Assembly (NCBI GenBank): GCA_031550755.1
Contig: JAVBOJ010000146.1
Coordinates: 1 to 19,870 of the forward strand
Direction of reading: 5' to 3'
Length of the DNA: 19,870 bases
DNA from: JAVBOJ01 sp031550755
GTDB taxonomy: Bacteria > Bacillota > Clostridia > Oscillospirales > UBA929
The translations under genes were made by a program, and so were the position numbers. The notes beneath the pieces are model-generated. The model had not been told where the DNA came from. It worked only from the letters and a program-made list of their open reading frames with translations, and ran no database searches. How positions within the stretch are numbered: position 1 is the stretch's first letter; every line of letters begins with the position of its first letter. This document shows, piece after piece, positions 15,801-19,870 of this stretch.

Positions 15801-18793
15801 TGTCGCTCAGTCTGCGCGGCTTCAGCCTGAAGGTCAGCGACGTCAAGCTCAAAAAGACCGATATCACCGTCATGAAGGGCGCGCAGCTCGGCATCAACTG
15901 GTATCCGGAGTTTACCGCGCGGTTTGCCGCCACGGTGGACCTGTATTCCATCATCCGCGGCTCGGCCTATATTGTCGTGAATCCCGACTCTTGGGAGTTC
16001 TTCATCAAGGCCGGGCTGATTGTTCCCGAATTCATCCCCCTTGTCGGCGGCATGGAGGTCGCCTCGGCCTCGCTGGGCGCCAACAAGGAGAAGATTTGGG
16101 GCGCCGTCAAGCTGCTGGGGCTGCGCCTCGGCGTCACCTATTACTGGGGCGGCGACTTTGACTTCGGCTCGGGCGGCGAGGTCAGCGAGCCCACCTATCC
16201 CGAGCTGTTCTCCGGCTTTGCCGTCGGGCGCAGCGAGGAAACCGGGCGCGTCCTCTACATGAAGGCCGGCACCAATATCGACCGGCTCGCGTCGGCGCAG
16301 ACCGTTTCGGGGACGCTTGCCTCCGGCTTCGGGACGTTGGCGGCCGCGCCGACCCTGCGCTCCAACCTCGCCAAAACGGCGCATCTTTTGAACCTCGGCG
16401 GGGCGGCCGACGATATGCTGCTGACCGTGACCTTTACCGGCGACAACAAGCCCAAAACGCTGGCCGAGGCCCGCGCGGCGCTGACCGTCCAAAAGCCCGA
16501 CGGCGGCGCGTATCCGCTCGTCTTCTTTGAGCCGACGCTGGCCAACGCCGAGACGGCCAACGCGAACTTTGTCTATGACGCGGACAACGACATGTCCGGC
16601 GTCACCCTGTCGATCACCGAGCCGCTCGCCGGCGACTGGAAAATCACCACGACGGGGAGCGCCGACCTGACACTGTACGGCGTAGCGGCGCTGCCGCAGG
16701 CCGACAGCCTGACGGCGGGCGTTTCCGGCGGGACACTGACCGCCTCGTGGACGGGCTCCGGGCTGGATCTGACCGACAAGAGCTTCTACCTCTGCCAGAG
16801 CACGCGGGACGACGATATGGGCGTTCTCCTCGGCACGTCGGACAACAAGGGACAAAACGGCGGCAGCGCCTCCTTCGCCCTGCCCGACGATCTGCCCTCA
16901 GGCACGTATTATCTGCGCATGGTCAACGCCCAGGAGGGCGTGCTGAGCGAAACGCTACTGGCCGCAAGCGGCGGGACGGCCTTCTCCTTTGTCCATGTCA
17001 ACACCTTCCAGCCCGCCGCGCCGCAGGGCGTGACGGTCAAAAACGCCGGCGACGGACGGCTGGAAATTCTGCCGCAAAACATCCCCGCAGACGCTGACGG
17101 CGTGGTGATAAGCCTCTATGAGGACACGCCCGAGGGGCTGCTCACCACCGATTATATGGGCATGGCCTTTGCAAACGATCCCACGGGGCGCATTCTGACG
17201 GGGGGCCGCTTTGTCACCACCGACGGGCAAGCCTACGGACTTGTCTCGGGCAAAAAATATGTGGCCGGGGTGTCGTCCTACCGCAACAAGCTGGTGGACG
17301 GCGAGGTCGTTGCCACCGTCCAGAGCCCGGAGGTCTTTTCCGCCGCCGAAACGCTGCGCGAGGTCACGCCGCCGGTCATGGTCTTTGCCGCAGACCCGGC
17401 GCTCTACAAGACCCTGCCCCGCGTCATGAACGGCTCCGAGGGCGAGACAACGGTGGCGGTGGACACCTTCACCGCCAATGATGTGGCGTTTACCCTGCAC
17501 GCCGACGTGCCGGTGTCCGGCGAATGGAGCATCGACGGCGCGCTGGCGCAGAACCTCATCGCCGACGAAAACAGCACCGCCCTGCACACCGTGACCGGCG
17601 TCACACAAATCCCGGTATCGGCCACCTTGCCCGACGGCGACCATATGCTGACCTTTATGGGGCAGGATGCCGACGGCGACAGCGTACACTATACAAAATA
17701 CTTTGCAGTGGACACCACGCCGCCGCGCCTGCTGCTGTCCTCGCCGGTGGCCGGCAGTCTGTTCAGTGAGGACGGAAGCCTTACGGTGGAAGGCGTCGGC
17801 GACGAAGACGCCCTCTACACCGTCACGGTGGACGGGGTGACCCTGATCGATCGGAAGATGGTTTCGAATATCCCCGGCGGGAGGTATGAGGACGGTCTGT
17901 TTTCCTTCCCGCTGAACGTGGGCGAAGGCTTCGCCCTGCATCGCGTCCGCATTTCCGCCGAGGACGCCGCCGGCAACGCCACCCTGGCTGTCGCCGATGT
18001 CAAAAACCGCGGGCTCTCCTCCATCGTCTCGCTGGGCATCCTGCAAAACGGACAGCCGCCCGCGGGCGGCAACCTCGCGCTGGAGACGGGCGCGGAAATC
18101 CGCGCGGCCTTGCAACTTGTCGCCGTCACCGAATCGGGCCGGCAGATGCTCCTCAATGACGAAAAGCTGGTCACCTGGCGCGTCACCCCGGTGCGCGGAA
18201 GCGCGACGGTGGAGCCCGACGGCTCCTTTGCCGCCGAGCCGGGCAGTCTCGGCTATGTACAGGGACTGCTGCGGGTGGCCGAAAACGCCTCGCTGGAAGG
18301 AAATATCACCTTCGGCGCCGAGACCTTCTCGGGCGGGGTGCAGCTCGATCTGACCGCCCTGAACGCCGCCATTGCGCTGGCGCGGGAAAAGCTGGCGCAG
18401 GGCATCTACACTGATCAGACCACGGACGCCCTGCAAAACGCGCTGGACGGCGCGTTGGCCGTCGCGGGCAATCCCGCCGCCACACAGGCCGAGGCGGACG
18501 CGGCGACCGCCGCCCTGAACACCGCCATCGCCGCGCTCAAGACCAAGGCCACCTACCTCACCCTCAAATGCGGGGCGCTGGTGCCTGTCAAAAAGGGAAG
18601 GACCTTCCAAATTTTAGTTGACACCAATGCCGATCCCGCCAACATCACCTATGTGTCGGTCAATCCCGCCCGCGCGACCGTGAGCAAAACCGGTCTGGTC
18701 ACAGCCATCGTCACCGGCGCGGTGATGATCCTCGTCGGCACGAACGACGGCTCGGGTATTACGCGGTCAGTCATGATCAGCGTTACCAATTAG
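12836..18793 (+). CDS. Giant exported multidomain protein with FIVAR and Big_2-like C-terminus (1985 aa)
   Basis: The second giant secreted protein. A signal peptide ends at AYA28. Residues about 29-315 form a beta domain (NGTVEVTVSAKNGGFAIRT, GNNYSFLG, LLDTALGEQDYAYY) that resembles a supersandwich-type fold, an inference. Ig-like stretches follow. A long amphipathic beta region lies at about 720-1110, including FIPLVGGMEVASASLGANKE and YYWGGDFDFGSG. Next come a PPC-like sandwich (about 1180-1390), an FN3-like unit (about 1393-1525) and an Ig-like unit from DTTPP at 1626 with DAAGN at 1710. A FIVAR helical domain (about 1842-1902) and a Big_2-like domain (about 1905-1985) end the protein. 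It starts 16 nt after the first giant gene, with AAGGGGTG before the ATG, so the two are co-transcribed. No wall anchor or enzyme motif was seen. FIVAR and Big_2 modules often occur in surface glycan-binding or adhesive proteins. Confidence 0.95.
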   Translation: MKRRIYKALSCLLACVLMLGLLPQAAYAAQDTLTVRNGTVEVTVSAKNGGFAIRTLEGDVLTKDDNNKNLLFRRDAFDTSFTSFQVSIDGGAPKEYIFGNNYSFLGLGSSGLTVSEVAGGIEAGWTVGNLTFIQRLEPVFNEASNEHGTVAISYRMVNNTGKSVTARVRVLLDTALGEQDYAYYELANEYEGGYRRIEREQVVYDTQYIPANFFAYDNYENPTMAAYTVKDLSPEAIRPYQLAFAHWNNLAATVFDFVPDGDLTFTNPNNKKYLTADSAAALYYDLGSVAPGAEGKLSFYYGVDSHVKIKDTDRVGISITAPTGLTLSPDKTHYTDAQGNPTGKFEITTNVVNINKPGATPLQNIALAVVVDDDVIPLDSFGNEFPEPPTNKYPANIAIDGLGVGQTKQLVWKLRADVGSETTYRKIVFRAYDMTSSNGLMLLENIIGSATAYVLCPGGDGALPSVLFTGADPKILYNKGTRHFYVTGKGFGLLNVEGNYTLKAVLKADPATFFTIPRENIVFAEPGVLDIVLKEEMPTGEYELVFEWQSPPAGVPKELTAPALSFIVTGDPAYKNDIYGLAVVLKEGSGGTARYKIKTFATEDAFAAFEEETEADILLIFRGEFTVNNGDGDEVTDCTAVSTGSRDTVTLNGALDFEGGNVHIYRTLKNDGVAVEFDGKLYTTGSRTPIWSGNAGLTTMKDGVDFGLVAYNARGEQLAGAYQPNSSISLAWPGELNMLQTIAGFAIEFRYAELGAMYSDLKAENRTGYVVSFGGKLDLSFLMPGGVKQAEAAERAEYDKVANAMKNGTRVDITTVPHSNGQGFSPSAEARKEDEKNKTTPKGKINIYDILYGNNKGYLGVNTEVELMLPKYVEPLPALGGTLSVNTIGGYKIGVAGKAKTAAFEMEFELRVVSAPNGAPVPDKLYFYIDGFEPGINIDTFGVVWLTGGGGGIDKLYNTIFSSGGLPPLTILLSAKLDILKVVETRADLSLSLRGFSLKVSDVKLKKTDITVMKGAQLGINWYPEFTARFAATVDLYSIIRGSAYIVVNPDSWEFFIKAGLIVPEFIPLVGGMEVASASLGANKEKIWGAVKLLGLRLGVTYYWGGDFDFGSGGEVSEPTYPELFSGFAVGRSEETGRVLYMKAGTNIDRLASAQTVSGTLASGFGTLAAAPTLRSNLAKTAHLLNLGGAADDMLLTVTFTGDNKPKTLAEARAALTVQKPDGGAYPLVFFEPTLANAETANANFVYDADNDMSGVTLSITEPLAGDWKITTTGSADLTLYGVAALPQADSLTAGVSGGTLTASWTGSGLDLTDKSFYLCQSTRDDDMGVLLGTSDNKGQNGGSASFALPDDLPSGTYYLRMVNAQEGVLSETLLAASGGTAFSFVHVNTFQPAAPQGVTVKNAGDGRLEILPQNIPADADGVVISLYEDTPEGLLTTDYMGMAFANDPTGRILTGGRFVTTDGQAYGLVSGKKYVAGVSSYRNKLVDGEVVATVQSPEVFSAAETLREVTPPVMVFAADPALYKTLPRVMNGSEGETTVAVDTFTANDVAFTLHADVPVSGEWSIDGALAQNLIADENSTALHTVTGVTQIPVSATLPDGDHMLTFMGQDADGDSVHYTKYFAVDTTPPRLLLSSPVAGSLFSEDGSLTVEGVGDEDALYTVTVDGVTLIDRKMVSNIPGGRYEDGLFSFPLNVGEGFALHRVRISAEDAAGNATLAVADVKNRGLSSIVSLGILQNGQPPAGGNLALETGAEIRAALQLVAVTESGRQMLLNDEKLVTWRVTPVRGSATVEPDGSFAAEPGSLGYVQGLLRVAENASLEGNITFGAETFSGGVQLDLTALNAAIALAREKLAQGIYTDQTTDALQNALDGALAVAGNPAATQAEADAATAALNTAIAALKTKATYLTLKCGALVPVKKGRTFQILVDTNADPANITYVSVNPARATVSKTGLVTAIVTGAVMILVGTNDGSGITRSVMISVTN

Positions 18794-18827
18794 CGCCTGT
18801 TCCTTAGCTCTCCATGCGACCCACTAA

Positions 18828-18859
18828 GGGGGACGACAATCGTCGTCCCCCGCTTTTTT
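18828..18859 (+). terminator. Terminator of the giant-protein operon
   Basis: A perfect 10-bp GC-rich stem (18828-18837 with 18842-18851, AATC loop) is followed by GC and six T residues. It lies 34 nt after the operon's last stop codon. Its T-tract touches the stop codon (18858-18860) of the convergent minus-strand gene. Confidence 0.93.
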
Positions 18860-19361
18860 ACGGTTTATACAGTGTGTACGGGTAGAGCCCCTCGTCCTGC
18901 CGGATTTTTTCGATCCGCCAGAATTCGCCCTCCCGCACGATCCACAGCCGCGCCTTGTAGGAGTCGTCGGGGCCCGCCGAGGTCATGGTGTCAAAGATTA
19001 GCGACACCACGGTGTGGCTGTCGTCGCTCTGGCGGCTTTCGTAAATGGCGAAGTTGTCCACCCATGGACTGGACATGCCGGTCACCCAGTTGGAGCCCTG
19101 CGCGTCGAGCTGACGGGCGTAATCCTCTTGCAGCGCGGCCGTCATGACGGTATACTGGAGGGCGGCGCTGCGGGATTGCAGCCCGGTGGCCCAGACGGTC
19201 GCGGCCTGTTCGGGGCCGATGACGCCGGTGTACCGCGTGGCCTCGCACAACAGCTCATACCGGGTTTGATAGGGATCCACCATGCCGGGCTGGGCGGTCA
19301 CGGTGGGCGGCGCGGAGAGCAGACTGACCGCCAGCAGCGCGGCGGCAAGCAATGTTTGCAT
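18858..19361 (-). CDS. Small exported protein, NTF2-like by appearance
   Basis: A 167-residue protein with a signal peptide at about 1-24 (LLAAALLAVSLLSAPPTVTAQ). The mature part has a helical first half (RYELLCEATRYTGV, PEQAATVWATGL, SAALQYTVM) and a beta-rich second half (NWVTGMSSPWVDNFAIYESR, TVVSLIFDTMT, KARLWIVREGEFWRIEKI). This order and the ALQY and SSPWV patterns recall a small extracellular domain found in Firmicutes, sometimes alone and sometimes fused to sensor proteins; that is recognition from memory, not a search. The start is the ATG at 19361 with GAGGTGA 7 nt before it; an upstream in-frame start at 19412 lacks such a site. It is convergent with the giant operon and follows the partial gene at the right edge on the same strand. 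Function unknown. Confidence 0.85.
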   Translation of the reverse strand: MQTLLAAALLAVSLLSAPPTVTAQPGMVDPYQTRYELLCEATRYTGVIGPEQAATVWATGLQSRSAALQYTVMTAALQEDYARQLDAQGSNWVTGMSSPWVDNFAIYESRQSDDSHTVVSLIFDTMTSAGPDDSYKARLWIVREGEFWRIEKIRQDEGLYPYTLYKP

Positions 19362-19395
19362 TTTTTGTTCACCTCGATTATAAGGTGACACAAAG

Positions 19396-19421
19396 GCGGC
19401 GATTTTATACAAAACCGCCGC
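19396..19421 (-). terminator. Hairpin between the two right-end genes
   Basis: An 11-bp stem (19396-19406 with 19411-19421, 4-nt loop) pairs fully in minus-strand RNA with one G-U pair, whereas the plus strand has a mismatch there. It is followed on the minus strand by only CTTTG, so it is a weak terminator or attenuator between the partial gene and the 167-residue gene. Confidence 0.4.
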
Positions 19422-19442
19422 AAAACCGCGCTTTATAACATT

Positions 19443-19870
19443 TTATGCGCCGGCGCCCAACGCCTCCAGCTCCCATTCGGCGGCCGTTTTATACCAAGCC
19501 GAACCGCCATGCTCCGCCGCGAAGGAAAAACTTTTCCTCGCCTGTGTTTCTTCGCCGTGCGCTGCCTCGTAAAGCCCTTTGTAATAATGAAACCACACCA
19601 GCTCCGATAGGGAAAAGGCATAGGCCCCAAATTGCAGCGCGTCCAGCACCTCCCGGACAAACAGCTCTCCCGCCCGCTCATCCGACTCCGTCTGCCAGCG
19701 GTAAAACGCGGCGAGAAAATCCGGGCTATCGGGCGCGAGATGATACAGTTCCTTTTGCCGCTCGCGCAGATACTCTTGGAAGCACGCCTCGGCTTCGGCG
19801 GTTTGCTTTCTCCGCAAAAGGCATTTCAGCTTCACGGTCTGAACTTGCAGACCGTATTTTTGTTCCTTCG
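19443..19870 (-). CDS. TPR-like helical protein, 3' part (runs off the window)
   Basis: The reading frame is open from the right edge to the TAA at 19443. About 141 C-terminal residues are visible. A GTG at 19835 could serve as a start, but the frame continues upstream without a stop (KEQKYGLQVQTVKLK) and no ribosome binding site precedes the GTG, so this is most likely a partial gene. The visible part consists of helix pairs with TPR-like spacing: KLKCLLRRKQTAEAEACFQE, FLAAFYRWQ, SELVWFHYYKGLYEAAHG and ARKSFSFAAEHGGSAWYKTA. Such helical repeats usually mediate protein contacts and often form the C-terminal part of regulators. The missing N-terminus would decide this. No catalytic motif is visible. 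Confidence 0.75.
   Translation of the reverse strand, partial: KEQKYGLQVQTVKLKCLLRRKQTAEAEACFQEYLRERQKELYHLAPDSPDFLAAFYRWQTESDERAGELFVREVLDALQFGAYAFSLSELVWFHYYKGLYEAAHGEETQARKSFSFAAEHGGSAWYKTAAEWELEALGAGA

Noticed and set aside
5287..18793. Giant genes as polyketide or peptide synthetases, polymorphic toxins or enzymes
   Set aside because: No adenylation, ketosynthase, protease, nuclease or glycosidase motif was recognised. The content is beta-rich repeats with export signals, and no immunity-type small gene follows on the same strand.
19377..19382. TATAAT on the minus strand as the promoter of the 167-residue gene
   Set aside because: Transcription would start inside the ribosome binding site (about 19370), and no -35 hexamer occurs at a suitable distance.

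Overview
The window looks like a chromosomal piece of a GC-rich, spore-forming member of the Clostridia (Oscillospiraceae-like; inferred). The evidence is Gram-positive Shine-Dalgarno sites, a SpoIIQ-type forespore LytM protein with a sigma-F-like promoter, a LysM-CAP protein, a GPH-family sugar symporter, and an anaerobe-type desulfoferrodoxin. I see no rRNA, tRNA, CRISPR array, insertion sequence or phage gene.

Layout. Positions 1-2397 carry three minus-strand genes: desulfoferrodoxin (superoxide reductase), a membrane-anchored protein of unknown function, and a SpoIIQ-like M23 protein. Divergent from spoIIQ, the plus strand carries a TetR regulator and a GPH-type MFS transporter that probably form one transcription unit, closed by a strong terminator at 4419-4459. 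A secreted LysM-CAP protein follows (4530-5144).

The main feature is a two-gene operon at 5287-18793 encoding two very large exported proteins of 2510 and 1985 residues, 16 nt apart and closed by one terminator at 18828-18859. The first is mostly a chain of Ig-like beta-sandwich units carrying a recurring D-x-A-G-N signature. The second has a distinct N-terminal beta domain, a long central amphipathic beta-rich region, FN3/Ig-like units, a FIVAR helical domain and a C-terminal Big_2-like domain. I found no sortase motif, SLH repeat, lipobox or C-terminal membrane anchor in either, so how they are held at the surface is unknown. The 142-nt region in front of the operon holds a perfect 14-bp inverted repeat overlapping a possible -10 element, followed by a near-consensus cre (CcpA) site. 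The pair is the best candidate here for an undescribed surface system; its function is not evident from sequence.

At the right end, convergent to the operon, lie two minus-strand genes: a small exported protein (NTF2-like by appearance) and, upstream of it, the 3' part of a helical TPR-like protein that runs off the window edge.
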